A stretch of 64,000 nt of DNA from the NCBI RefSeq assembly GCF_014306105.1, contig NZ_JACRVF010000002.1:456368-520367 (forward strand), read 5' to 3'. This DNA is from Pontibacter cellulosilyticus. Lineage in GTDB: Bacteria > Bacteroidota > Bacteroidia > Cytophagales > Hymenobacteraceae. Within the stretch, counting starts at the first letter, position 1. Each line of letters begins with the position of its first letter. Made by a program: the position numbers and the translations under genes. Below the pieces are notes generated by a model. That model had not been told where the DNA came from. It worked only from the letters and a program-made list of their open reading frames with translations, and did no database searches. Positions 46,609 through 55,787 of this stretch are shown piece by piece.

Positions 46609-47928
46609 ATGAAAAAGCATCAACTTATACTTGCCGCACTAGGCTTTGGCTTATTTGCAGCGCCAGCCATGGCACAGCAAAGCAAACTAACAGCCAAGGC
46701 CAACGCCATGGCTGACAAGATAGAACCTAAAGTAATTGAGTGCCGCCGCTATTACCACGAAAACCCGGAGCTAAGTAACCGTGAAACGGAAACAGCAAAA
46801 CGTATTGCCCAGGACCTGAAAAAGCTGGGCATAGAAGTAGAGACAGGTATTGCCAAAACAGGTGTGGTAGGTATACTTAAAGGAGGCAAACCCGGACCTG
46901 TAGTTGCCCTAAGAGCCGATATTGATGGACTGCCTGTAACAGAACGTGCAGACTTACCATTTGCCTCAAAAGCTAAAGGGGAGTACAATAAGCAGGAGGT
47001 AGGGGTGATGCACGCCTGCGGGCACGATACGCATATTGCTATGCTGCTTGGTGCTGCTGAGGTGCTGGCAAGTATGAAAAATGAAATCCCGGGCACTGTA
47101 AAGTTCATTTTCCAGCCAGCCGAGGAAGGCGCTCCTGCCGGTGAGGAAGGCGGCGCTTCGCTGATGGTAAAAGAGGGTGTACTGGAGAAAGGACCAAAGC
47201 CAGAAGTAATTTTCGGACTGCACATAAACTCACAGACCGAGGTGGGCACCCTAAAGTATAGGCCAGCTGGTATCATGGCTGCTGCGGATGTGTTCAAGAT
47301 CAAAGTGAAAGGCAAGCAGGTGCACGGCGCCAGCCCATGGAATGGTATAGATCCGATTGTAGTTTCTGCTCAAATCATCAATGGTCTCCAAACGATCATC
47401 AGCCGCCAGACAGAACTAACAGAAAACGGTGCTGTAATAACGGTAGGCATGATCCATGGCGGAGTGCGCAATAACATTATACCTGAAGTGGTGGAGATGG
47501 AAGGCACCATCCGTACCCTTGACAAGGACATGCAGAAGAAGATACACGACAAGATAAAGCTAACGGCCACCAAAATTGCAGAAAGTGCCGGTGCAACCGC
47601 AGAGGTAGAGATAAGAGAAGCGGCCGCATTAACCTACAACGATCCGGAGCTTACACAAAAAATGCTGCCTACGCTGCAGGCTGTAGCTGGTAAAGACAAC
47701 GTGGTGCTGATGAATGCGATGACCGGTGCCGAAGATTTCTCATACTTTCAGCAGAAGATACCAGGGCTATACTTGTTTGTGGGAGGCATGAAGAAAGGCC
47801 AGGACCCGGCCACAGCACCTGCCCACCATACCCCTGACTTTTACATAGATGAAAGCGGCATGACACTGGGTGTAAAAACCCTCACCAATCTCACGTTGAA
47901 CTATATGAGCAGTCAAGGCAAAAAGTAA
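46609..47928 (+). CDS. M20-family metallopeptidase/amidohydrolase
   Basis: About 439 aa from the ATG at 46609, which starts a signal peptide (ILAALGFGLFAAPAMAQQ). The rest is an M20D-type amidohydrolase that cleaves N-acyl amino acids or similar. Zinc ligands appear in VGVMHACGHDTHIAMLLGAA (about 128-147) with the catalytic Glu in PAEEGAPAGE (about 168-177). AEDFSYFQQKIPGLYLFVGG (about 376-395) is the C-terminal family block. It is exported, presumably to the periplasm or cell surface. Confidence 0.93.
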   Translation: MKKHQLILAALGFGLFAAPAMAQQSKLTAKANAMADKIEPKVIECRRYYHENPELSNRETETAKRIAQDLKKLGIEVETGIAKTGVVGILKGGKPGPVVALRADIDGLPVTERADLPFASKAKGEYNKQEVGVMHACGHDTHIAMLLGAAEVLASMKNEIPGTVKFIFQPAEEGAPAGEEGGASLMVKEGVLEKGPKPEVIFGLHINSQTEVGTLKYRPAGIMAAADVFKIKVKGKQVHGASPWNGIDPIVVSAQIINGLQTIISRQTELTENGAVITVGMIHGGVRNNIIPEVVEMEGTIRTLDKDMQKKIHDKIKLTATKIAESAGATAEVEIREAAALTYNDPELTQKMLPTLQAVAGKDNVVLMNAMTGAEDFSYFQQKIPGLYLFVGGMKKGQDPATAPAHHTPDFYIDESGMTLGVKTLTNLTLNYMSSQGKK

Positions 47929-47934
47929 GACAAC

Positions 47935-47970
47935 AAAAAAGGCGGAGCTTCATCAACTCCGCCTTTTTTT
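47935..47970. terminator. terminator between convergent genes
   Basis: A 13-bp stem AAAAAAGGCGGAG/CTCCGCCTTTTTT (47935-47947 with 47957-47969) with long A and T runs lies between the stops at 47928 and 47992. Confidence 0.85.
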
Positions 47971-47991
47971 ATGATATAACTGTAACCAAGA

Positions 47992-48777
47992 CTACAGTGT
48001 ATTATAATAAGCTACAATTTTAGCAAGGTCTTTACCTGGTTTGAACTTCAGCTTGTTTTCCTTCATATAAGCTTTAACCTGATCTTGCTGTGCGCCTAAG
48101 GCAGCAAGGTTTGATTTCTGGTTTCTGCTTATTTCCACAAGGTCGTTGCTATCTTTCTTTTTTAGATAGTATGCTTCTTTCTTAACGATCTTGTCCTGCT
48201 TGTTACCTGCATTAAGGGCAACGTTATAACCCGCTTTTATCACTTCTATTCTATACTTTCGCAGCAAAGTTGCTTTACCGTCCTCTATCACTTCCAGGAA
48301 TCCCATCAACGGAACACCGTTTACTTTGTAGCCAGAGTTCAGGCTATTAAGGAACTGGCGGGTGCCACCAAGTTTGCTCTTCATCACAAAAGCCATCACG
48401 TTTACACCGTTAACTACACGCGCATCCGATAGTTCTTTTAATTCCTCTTCTCCTTTTAATAAAAACTGGTTCATTTCAATATCAAACTGAAATTGCTGGT
48501 CTTCCAGTTTTCTGTTCAGGGTAAAGAAGATCGTGCCTTTGTTCCAGTCTTCCGTCAGAAAAGTGTTGCCGATCGGGGCATTGGCCGAGTAGTCTACATC
48601 ATCAGGAGAAATAGCTTTGTGCTGTCCGAATCCATCACCTACATAAGTTGTCATTTCACCGATGTAAGTAGGCATGGCTTTGGCAGTTTTTCCACTTATA
48701 ACCTGCTGTGCGTTTGCGGTTGTAAAACCAAGTACAGAGAGGGCCGCAATGGTAAAAAGCTGGGTAGTTTTTTTCAT
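47992..48777 (-). CDS. exported protein, unknown function
   Basis: A 261-aa protein with a signal peptide (MKKTTQLFTIAALSVLGFTT) and no family I can name. The body has mixed strands, and the C-terminal part is helical and basic (AYMKENKLKFKPGKDLAKI). Lys and Asp content is high. It is monocistronic on the minus strand, just upstream (in coordinates) of two T9SS cargo genes, but shows no sorting domain of its own. Confidence 0.7.
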   Translation of the reverse strand: MKKTTQLFTIAALSVLGFTTANAQQVISGKTAKAMPTYIGEMTTYVGDGFGQHKAISPDDVDYSANAPIGNTFLTEDWNKGTIFFTLNRKLEDQQFQFDIEMNQFLLKGEEELKELSDARVVNGVNVMAFVMKSKLGGTRQFLNSLNSGYKVNGVPLMGFLEVIEDGKATLLRKYRIEVIKAGYNVALNAGNKQDKIVKKEAYYLKKKDSNDLVEISRNQKSNLAALGAQQDQVKAYMKENKLKFKPGKDLAKIVAYYNTL

Positions 48778-48815
48778 TTTAGTGTTAGGTTTTGTTAGTA
48801 TACCTATAAAGTTAG

Positions 48816-50231
48816 CTAATCAAAAAACAATTTGCCAGCCTTTATTCTCCTGCCATTGCTTATGATGTAATAGAAATAAGTGCCAGAAGGTAAATGCCTT
48901 GGGCGTTTTATTATATTTTTGCCTTCATTTAATGTTGTCACAACAACTTGCTGCCCCATAACATTCCATATCTGCAGCTCCACATTTTTCTGCTTAATTT
49001 TTTCGATAAAAATTTTGTCAGATACCGGGTTAGGATAAACTTTTGCATCTATTTCGTCTTTTAGATCAGAGACTGAAAGCAAAGTAGAGGCAACTTGTAT
49101 ATATGCATAGTCCCAATTAGTGATTTCGTACAGGTACAGAGAGCTTGTAGTATACTTGTCTACAGCAGATTTAGTACCTATTATATAGGGTTGGTTGCGT
49201 ACTAGATCAGGTGCTGGAGTAAAAACAACCTCTAAAACTTTACCGTTTGCAGAGTCTCGGTGTGTTACTGTCTGAGAAGTAAAATTACGGATATGGTCTA
49301 GTTGGAACTCACTGTACAGTTGAGGAACTTTAGGTGTTTTACCGCTACTTTCAGAAACAAAAAACTCCAACTTAAGCCGTTGATTTGGAGTAGCGATTAT
49401 CATTCCATCGGTTGTATACTTATACCGATCCTTCTTAACAAGTGTGGCTCTGGGCTCCTTGTTTGATTCCTGTACTATTATCTGGAAATCATAAATTGTT
49501 TGGGCTACCAACTCGTTGTTTTTATACTCCTCAACCAAGACGGCAACAACATATTCCCCCCTGACCTGAGGTGACGGCCAATTTATCTCGCCAAACTTAT
49601 TTATAGATATGCCCGGAGGCAGTGAATAATTTGGTACACCGATAGAATACCCTGGGCCAAAACATAGAGGCGTGACAAACTTATATACCAGTATGTCTCC
49701 GTCAGTCTCGTAAGTTCTTAGATTATGTTTAAATGGCTTTCCTACGTAAGCAGTTGCTGTAGTGGGGGCTTCAAATCTTATTCCATTATTAGCAGTGTTT
49801 GAGCTGGGAATAATTAAAGTTGTCTTTACTAAAAAAGAGAGTTGATCTGATGGTGAGGATACATTCAGTATATATGGGTTACGATTTATACCGTTCCAAG
49901 TGACGTTAAAAGTACCTGCCCCCGGAAAAGTATATTCCCACTTATAAATGTTTAAAGCCGTGTCTTCACCTCCCAAATCGGTGTAGGAATATTTTAAAAC
50001 ACTGATAGAAGTGTTAGGGGCAAGGTTAGTACCAGAGAAATTAATCGTAACCGATGGGTCATCGACACTTGAACCTCTGTCTTTATATACATAAAGCTCA
50101 AAGTGATATTTCAGGGGATTGTCTTTGTCAGCTTTATGAGTAATATATCCGCCTTTAATATGAGTTGCTTGTGCAGCTGTGAAACTTAAAAAGTACAAGG
50201 CAACTGTAAAATAAAGTAAAAGTGTTTTCAT
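48816..50231 (-). CDS. T9SS type A sorting-domain surface protein (paralogue 1)
   Basis: A 471-aa exported protein with signal MKTLLLYFTVALYFLSFTAA and the start ATHIKGGYITHKADKDN, found in gliding/surface proteins of Bacteroidota. Ig-like beta segments follow, and the C-terminus is a type A T9SS sorting domain (VYPNPVSDKIFIEKIKQKNV near 398-417, ending RIKAGKLFFD). It should be secreted and attached to the cell surface. It is a tandem paralogue of the next gene. Confidence 0.85.
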   Translation of the reverse strand: MKTLLLYFTVALYFLSFTAAQATHIKGGYITHKADKDNPLKYHFELYVYKDRGSSVDDPSVTINFSGTNLAPNTSISVLKYSYTDLGGEDTALNIYKWEYTFPGAGTFNVTWNGINRNPYILNVSSPSDQLSFLVKTTLIIPSSNTANNGIRFEAPTTATAYVGKPFKHNLRTYETDGDILVYKFVTPLCFGPGYSIGVPNYSLPPGISINKFGEINWPSPQVRGEYVVAVLVEEYKNNELVAQTIYDFQIIVQESNKEPRATLVKKDRYKYTTDGMIIATPNQRLKLEFFVSESSGKTPKVPQLYSEFQLDHIRNFTSQTVTHRDSANGKVLEVVFTPAPDLVRNQPYIIGTKSAVDKYTTSSLYLYEITNWDYAYIQVASTLLSVSDLKDEIDAKVYPNPVSDKIFIEKIKQKNVELQIWNVMGQQVVVTTLNEGKNIIKRPRHLPSGTYFYYIISNGRRIKAGKLFFD

Positions 50232-50334
50232 AAGGTTTCTCTTGCCTGAATTAGATACCTATACAAAGAAGTATAAGGTCTTAAAACTAAGGAAACAAAA
50301 TGAAAATCTGGTTCATCTTATGTTAAAATACTTG

Positions 50335-51729
50335 CTACTCCAGCACCAGTTTACCAGCTTTTATAGCCTTCCCATTTTTATAGATGTAATACACATAAAC
50401 TCCAGCCGGCACATGAGAAGGGCGTTTTATAGTGTTACTACCCTCTTTCAGAGTATAGCTGAAAGCTTGCTGCCCGTTACGATTAAATACCTTGAGCTGC
50501 CCTCCCTGTAAGTTATCGCCCTCTATTACTAACTTATTTGTGCTTGGATTGGGGTAAACCAGCAGGTTAGCCTGCTCTGGCAGATCTCCTCGGATGGAAG
50601 TAGGTTGTTGTGCTCCGATGTACACATTTACAAAGTCCCAGCCATAAACCTGATGAACCATTTGAGAGGTAATAGTTGAAGTACTTCCTCTTAAGCCAAT
50701 TATATAAGGCTGGTTGCGTGCTATACTTATTCCGGGAGTTAATCTTAAAGTTACAGCCAGGCCATTGGCAGAGTCGCGTGCTGCAAAATCAGGAGTTGCC
50801 AGGTCAAGCGTGTCGAGGTCGCTGAACTGCTTTGCGTAAACTGGATTAGTGCTGTTCGGGGCTTTCTCTACAAAAAACTCAAGCTTTAAAAGTTGTTCAG
50901 GTTTTGCATACACAGAGCCATCGTAATTAATTGTAAGCCGGTCTTTGTTCAGCAGTTTTACGATTGGCTCGTGCACTCTGTCCTTCACGTGTAATTGCAT
51001 ATCTACAATTACGTACCCGGTCGGCTGATTCTCTTTATATTCTGTTATCTTAACCGCAATAGCATACTCACCTTTAGCCATAGGGTTTTGCCATTGCAGT
51101 TCACCAAATTTATTAATGTGTAGGCCTACCGGAAACTGGTAGCCTGGCAGGTTTTGAGGTATAAAGTTTTGATTAACATGCTGCGGTATCACCAACTCAT
51201 ACGTAAGCTTATCTCCGTCTGCATCGTAGGCAATCAAGTTCGTTTTAAATGGCTCTCCAGTGAAAGCTTCTAATGGTGCTGGTACAATTGTTTTAATACT
51301 ATGCCTGTTTAGTGGGTTAAGTCGTGGTTGTACTTCAGTGTACACAAAGATTGATAGTTGATCTGAGGGCTGGGTTACATTTACAATGTTAGGGTTCCTG
51401 TTAACACCCTTCCAGGAAACAACATAATTGCCTGGTTGTTGGTAAGTATGTTCCCATTTAAATTTGAGTATTTGGTAAGCGTGTGAGTAAACTATTGTCT
51501 CGGTTTTGACTATAGTTACTTGATTTAAGTCACCCATACTTATCTGAACAGAGACCTCATCAGCGTTTGAGGCCGCATTCTCAAAAATTGTTAGTGTAAA
51601 CTCATACTTCAACGGATTCTGTGGATCTACTTTGTAACTGATGTAGCCGCCACTTATGTGTGTGGCAAATGTGGTGCTGGAGGCAAGCAGTATGACAACC
51701 GCTAGGAGAAGTAAAAGTCTGGTTTTCAT
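50335..51729 (-). CDS. T9SS type A sorting-domain surface protein (paralogue 2)
   Basis: A 464-aa protein sharing the whole layout with the neighbour: signal (LLLAVVILLASSTTFA), ATHISGGYISYKVDPQNPLK start, Ig-like body, and C-terminal sorting domain (LLVYPNPSTNKLVIEG, ending KAIKAGKLVLE). The two proteins are clearly similar along their whole length, so they arose by tandem duplication. They are probably surface adhesins or matrix proteins, but the ligand is unknown. Confidence 0.85.
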   Translation of the reverse strand: MKTRLLLLLAVVILLASSTTFATHISGGYISYKVDPQNPLKYEFTLTIFENAASNADEVSVQISMGDLNQVTIVKTETIVYSHAYQILKFKWEHTYQQPGNYVVSWKGVNRNPNIVNVTQPSDQLSIFVYTEVQPRLNPLNRHSIKTIVPAPLEAFTGEPFKTNLIAYDADGDKLTYELVIPQHVNQNFIPQNLPGYQFPVGLHINKFGELQWQNPMAKGEYAIAVKITEYKENQPTGYVIVDMQLHVKDRVHEPIVKLLNKDRLTINYDGSVYAKPEQLLKLEFFVEKAPNSTNPVYAKQFSDLDTLDLATPDFAARDSANGLAVTLRLTPGISIARNQPYIIGLRGSTSTITSQMVHQVYGWDFVNVYIGAQQPTSIRGDLPEQANLLVYPNPSTNKLVIEGDNLQGGQLKVFNRNGQQAFSYTLKEGSNTIKRPSHVPAGVYVYYIYKNGKAIKAGKLVLE

Positions 51730-51902
51730 AGGCTAAGGATTTATGCACAATATACTATATTAACTGAAAATGAGATATAGATATTGTTAATATTATCCTA
51801 TGTTACTATATTAATTTAGTGTAGAATTTCTGTGTAAGAACTTACTCTGTTTGCTTGCTGTTGAAGAGGCTGGTAAATTAGAGCCATACTTTACACACAA
51901 AC
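51730..51902. other. AT-rich intergenic region
   Basis: A 173-bp AT-rich gap between divergent genes at 51729 and 51903. It must contain both promoters, but I see no clear element to call. Confidence 0.4.
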
Positions 51903-52658
51903 ATGAAACAAAACACCCTTAAATACATTGGTGGCCTGTTGTTGGTACTCAGTTTAGGAGCCTGCCAGCGCACTTTTGTAGCATCTCCCGTCCTAGAGAA
52001 TACCGATGTTCCGGTTGACAAAACTGTAACTGCCGATCCACAAATGGAAGCGAAGATTGCACCTTACCGGCAGGAGGTAGTAGCAAAAATGTCGGAGGTG
52101 GTAGGTACAGCACCTAAATCCCTTACCAAAGGCAGTTACGAAACATCGCTGGGCAATTTTGTAACTGACCTGCAGATAAGCCAGAGCCAAAAGCTTTACG
52201 GCAAACCGATCAATTTTTCGCTCACAACAGATGGCGGCTTGCGTGTGCCGTTGCCGGAAGGTAACATTACTACTGGCCATGTGTTCGAGCTGATGCCTTT
52301 TGAAAACGAACTGGTAGTGCTAACCCTGACTGGCGACAAGGTTAAAGAACTGTTTGATTATGCAGCCCAAGCAAAGTTTGTGTTCATCAATAACTCTACT
52401 TACACTGTTGCCGATAGTAAAGCCACAGATATTAAAATAAACGGAAAGCCACTGGAGACAAATCAGACTTATACTTTGGTAACTTCTGATTACCTGGCCG
52501 GTGGCGGCGACAAGCTGACTATGCTCAAAAATCCTGTGAAGTATGAGAAAGTAGGCATGTTGCTGCGCGATGCTATCCTGCAGCAGATCAGGCAGCTAAC
52601 TGCTGAAGGCAAGCCGGTAACAGCAGAAGTACAGAACCGTGTCACCATCCTCCCTTAA
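51903..52658 (+). CDS. 5'-nucleotidase C-terminal domain lipoprotein
   Basis: A 251-aa lipoprotein (signal GGLLLVLSLGACQRTF, Cys20) carrying only the C-terminal domain of 5'-nucleotidase/UshA-like enzymes (about 50-235; the block TSLGNFVTDLQISQSQKLYG is followed by GGLRVPLPEGNITTG). That domain binds the nucleoside. The metallophosphatase half is encoded by the next gene, 13 nt downstream, so the two are likely one split enzyme on the periplasmic or surface side. Confidence 0.88.
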   Translation: MKQNTLKYIGGLLLVLSLGACQRTFVASPVLENTDVPVDKTVTADPQMEAKIAPYRQEVVAKMSEVVGTAPKSLTKGSYETSLGNFVTDLQISQSQKLYGKPINFSLTTDGGLRVPLPEGNITTGHVFELMPFENELVVLTLTGDKVKELFDYAAQAKFVFINNSTYTVADSKATDIKINGKPLETNQTYTLVTSDYLAGGGDKLTMLKNPVKYEKVGMLLRDAILQQIRQLTAEGKPVTAEVQNRVTILP

Positions 52659-52671
52659 AGTATAAATCACC

Positions 52672-53604
52672 ATGAAAAGAAGAGATTTTTTAAGAACAAC
52701 AGCAGTAGGGGCGGCTGGTATAAGCTTGCTTGGAGTGCCTTTTTCAGCTGTAGCTGCACAAAGTATAACCCTCACCATTCTCCATACCAACGACCAGCAT
52801 TCCCGCATCGATCCTATTCCGGACGATGGACGCAAACACGGGGGCATGGGCGGTATGGCAAGGCGTAAAACCCTAATAGAGCAGATTCGCAAAGAAGAAC
52901 CAAACGTGTTGCTGCTTGATAGTGGCGACATATGGCAAGGCACACCATACTTTAACTTTTTTGGCGGAGAACTGGAGTACAAGCTGATGAGTGAGATGAA
53001 GTATGATGCTGCCACGCTGGGCAACCACGATTTTGACAATGGTTTAGTGGGACTGGAGAAAATGCTGCCACATGCGGCTTTCCCGTTCGTGTCTGCTAAT
53101 TACGATTTCTCTAAAACTATACTTGAAAACCGCTTCGAACCATACAAGATCTTCGAGAAGCAGGGCGTGCGCATTGGCGTTTTTGGCCTGGGCATAGAAT
53201 TGGACGGTCTGGTGAGCAAAAGTATGTACGGCGAAACCGTTTACAACGATCCGGTAGCTGTAGCCAGGGAAATGGTGCAGGAATTGCGCGATAAACAAAA
53301 ATGTAACCTTATTGTCTGTCTTTCACATTTAGGTTACAAATATAGCAGCGATAAAATCGACGATATGAAGCTTGCGCAACAGGTAGATGGAATCGACCTT
53401 ATACTTGGTGGCCATACCCATACTTTCCTGGATGAGCCTACTGTTGTGCAGCATAGCAACGGCCACGAAACGCTTGTAAACCAGGTGGGTTGGTCTGGTA
53501 TTTTCCTGGGCCGCATCGACTTCTCGTTTAACAAAAGCTCCAAGAAAAAGACAGATGTGAGAACCGCAGTTTTACCGGTAAACACACCTGTAACAACTTC
53601 GTGA
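52672..53604 (+). CDS. 5'-nucleotidase-type metallophosphatase, exported (Tat-like signal)
   Basis: A 310-aa calcineurin-like phosphatase of the UshA/5'-nucleotidase family. The N-terminus MKRRDFLRTTAVGAAGISLL has the twin-Arg motif. The metal site is seen in LHTNDQHSRIDPI (about 38-50), LDSGDIWQGTPYF (about 82-94), LGNHDFDNG (about 114-122) and GGHTHTFLDEP (about 246-256). It ends without the C-terminal substrate-binding domain, which the preceding gene supplies. Both halves are adjacent and co-directional. Confidence 0.92.
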   Translation: MKRRDFLRTTAVGAAGISLLGVPFSAVAAQSITLTILHTNDQHSRIDPIPDDGRKHGGMGGMARRKTLIEQIRKEEPNVLLLDSGDIWQGTPYFNFFGGELEYKLMSEMKYDAATLGNHDFDNGLVGLEKMLPHAAFPFVSANYDFSKTILENRFEPYKIFEKQGVRIGVFGLGIELDGLVSKSMYGETVYNDPVAVAREMVQELRDKQKCNLIVCLSHLGYKYSSDKIDDMKLAQQVDGIDLILGGHTHTFLDEPTVVQHSNGHETLVNQVGWSGIFLGRIDFSFNKSSKKKTDVRTAVLPVNTPVTTS

Positions 53605-53616
53605 AAAAATAATTTT

Positions 53617-53643
53617 TTGTTTACATATATTTAAGCAAATTTG
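53617..53643 (+). promoter_or_regulatory. possible dnaA promoter
   Basis: TTG at 53617-53619, a 16-nt gap, then CAAATTTG at 53636-53643, which matches TAnnTTTG except for the first base. It lies 67 nt before the dnaA ATG. The fit is moderate. Confidence 0.35.
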
Positions 53644-53709
53644 TAACCCCCTGCCGACAAAAGGAGGTTGGTTTCACCAAACTAATCTTAGTGAGTTTTG
53701 GAAAATTGG

Positions 53710-55134
53710 ATGATTAAAGATTGTACGACTGTATGGAGTAACTGCCTGCAGGTGATCAAGGAAAACATTGGCGAACAAAGTTTTAAGACTTGGTTTGAGC
53801 CAATAAAGCCTATATCACTGCGTGACAGCGTGCTTACGATACAAGTGCCTAGCCAGTTCTTTTACGAGTGGCTGGAGGAGCACTATGTGCAGTTACTTAA
53901 GAAAGTCATTTACCAGGAGCTTGGCAGTGAGGGTAGGTTGGAATACTCCATTATTGTGGACCGTGGCAACGAGGCTAATAAACCGCAGACGGTAAACATC
54001 CCGACCAAAAAAATACCACAGGCAGTTGTAAATTCTTATAAGCCAGAGCAAAGCTTTATCAAAAGTCCGTTCGAGTCGAAGACGATTGACCGTAACTTCC
54101 TGAACTCGCAGCTGAACCCGGCTTATACTTTTGAGAACTACATCGAGGGTGACTGTAACCGCTTGGCTCGCTCTGCAGGTTATGCCGTAGCAAACAAACC
54201 GGGTACAACATCTTTCAACCCACTAATGGTTTATGGCGGTGTAGGATTGGGTAAAACGCACCTGGTACAGGCCATTGGTAACCAGATCAAAAACAGCAAT
54301 CCAGAGAAGTTTGTACTCTACGTTTCGTCAGAGAAATTCGTGAACCAGTTCATCGAGTCCCTGAAAACGAACAACGTGCAGGACTTTGCTAACTTCTATT
54401 TGCTGGTGGATATCCTGATCATCGACGACGTACAGTTTTTGAGCGGTAAGGAGAAGACGCAGGAGATGTTCTTCCACATCTTCAACCACCTGCACCAGTC
54501 CGGCAAACAGATCGTGATGACCTCCGACTGTCCGCCACGCGACCTGAAAGGCCTTGAGGAGCGTCTGTTGTCCCGCTTTAAGTGGGGCTTAACCGCCGAC
54601 TTGCAAAGCCCGGATTTTGAAACTCGTATGGCCATCATCCAGAAAAAGATGCAGGGCGACGGTATTGATATTCCGGATAACGTGGTAGAGTACCTGGCTT
54701 ACAGCGTAGACACCAACGTGCGTGAGCTGGAAGGCGTGCTGATTTCATTGATCGCGCAGTCGTCGCTTAACCGTAAGGAAATTGACCTGGAGCTTGCCAA
54801 GCAGGCCCTGAAACATATTATAGAGGATGTGGAAACAGAGGTTAACCTCGACTTCATCCAGAAAACTGTAGCCGAGTACTTCCAAGTAAGCCTTGACTCT
54901 CTGAAAGCTAAAACGCGTAAAAAAGAGATCGTAACGGCTCGCCAGGTGGCGATGTACTTTGCCAAGGAGTTTACCAGCCATTCGCTTAAGTCTATCGGTT
55001 ACCACTTCGGCGGCCGCGACCACAGTACGGTAATTCACTCAGTACAAACCGTATCCGACCTGATCGACACAGATAAGAAATTTAAAGCCAGCATTCAGGA
55101 GCTTCAGAAGAAGTTTAAGTCCAAAGCTGGTTAA
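53710..55134 (+). CDS. dnaA: chromosomal replication initiator DnaA
   Basis: About 474 aa from the ATG at 53710; a TTG four codons upstream is also possible. The N-terminal domain I (DCTTVWSNCLQVIKENI) is followed by a variable linker and the AAA+ domain with Walker A GGVGLGKTHLV (about 175) and Walker B IIDDVQFL (about 237). The C-terminal DNA-binding signature is GGRDHSTVIHSV (about 434). All essential motifs are present. No clear origin-type cluster of DnaA boxes was seen next to the gene. Confidence 0.97.
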   Translation: MIKDCTTVWSNCLQVIKENIGEQSFKTWFEPIKPISLRDSVLTIQVPSQFFYEWLEEHYVQLLKKVIYQELGSEGRLEYSIIVDRGNEANKPQTVNIPTKKIPQAVVNSYKPEQSFIKSPFESKTIDRNFLNSQLNPAYTFENYIEGDCNRLARSAGYAVANKPGTTSFNPLMVYGGVGLGKTHLVQAIGNQIKNSNPEKFVLYVSSEKFVNQFIESLKTNNVQDFANFYLLVDILIIDDVQFLSGKEKTQEMFFHIFNHLHQSGKQIVMTSDCPPRDLKGLEERLLSRFKWGLTADLQSPDFETRMAIIQKKMQGDGIDIPDNVVEYLAYSVDTNVRELEGVLISLIAQSSLNRKEIDLELAKQALKHIIEDVETEVNLDFIQKTVAEYFQVSLDSLKAKTRKKEIVTARQVAMYFAKEFTSHSLKSIGYHFGGRDHSTVIHSVQTVSDLIDTDKKFKASIQELQKKFKSKAG

Positions 55135-55145
55135 GAAGTATAAAA

Positions 55146-55199
55146 TATAAAAAGAGAGCGGGCCATACTTTGCAAAGTATGGCCCGCTCTCTTTTTATA
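55146..55199. terminator. long bidirectional terminator
   Basis: A 26-bp perfect stem (55146-55171 with 55174-55199) with a 2-nt loop and A/T flanks sits between the convergent genes ending at 55134 (dnaA) and 55212. The inner part of the stem reads ATACTTTGCAAAGTAT. Confidence 0.85.
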
Positions 55200-55211
55200 A
55201 CAACAAATAAT

Positions 55212-55724
55212 TTACGGCCGGTTGGCAGTAGACTCCGAAAGAGCAAAGCCATTTAAAGCGGCCATGTCTTTTATCTTATTCTTAATCTTATCCAGATCTC
55301 GTTTTTTGCGCACTTGCTTCAGGTCCAGGTATACTTTTGTGCTGTCTTTTAAAGTAACTCTCAAGGCATAAGGCGATATATGCACAGCTGCGATATCAGG
55401 TATAGCGAAGATATGCTTCGTACGGAAAACGCCATACTTCTGCACAATGTACTGCGGCGTAACTTCAATGTAAGACTGCACCCCGAAAACAGAAGTGTTT
55501 TGCAGCACCACATAACCAAAGAAAACGAGGGCCAAGGCAAAGAAAACATAGTACAGGTAGTTTGCTCCGTCCGTGCCATCATCGGTTACGAGCAGCATAA
55601 CAGACCATGCCAGCCAGAAAAGAGTAAGTATAATTTGTACAGTAAAAGAGAGTTTTGCACTTTTTGTTGGGCTTAGCTGCACAATTAACGAGGTTCGTGC
55701 ATTACTACTACCGGGTACTGCCAT
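55212..55724 (-). CDS. PH-domain-like membrane protein
   Basis: A 170-aa protein with two hydrophobic helices (about 30-70; IILTLFWLAWSVMLLVTD is one). A C-terminal beta-rich domain (about 80-160) resembles bacterial PH-like (DUF304-type) domains, for example SYIEVTPQYIVQKYGVFRTK. It is an inner-membrane protein with a cytosolic domain. The family link is by fold pattern only, and the function is unknown. Confidence 0.7.
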   Translation of the reverse strand: MAVPGSSNARTSLIVQLSPTKSAKLSFTVQIILTLFWLAWSVMLLVTDDGTDGANYLYYVFFALALVFFGYVVLQNTSVFGVQSYIEVTPQYIVQKYGVFRTKHIFAIPDIAAVHISPYALRVTLKDSTKVYLDLKQVRKKRDLDKIKNKIKDMAALNGFALSESTANRP

Positions 55725-55787
55725 GTTCTGGTGGTTAGGTTAAACATAAGATGCTATCTCATAACATACTTGTTGCAATATAATAAT

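Noticed and set aside
53600..55200. A replication origin next to dnaA
   Set aside because: No cluster of TTATCCACA-like boxes was seen near the gene, and in Bacteroidota the origin is often elsewhere.
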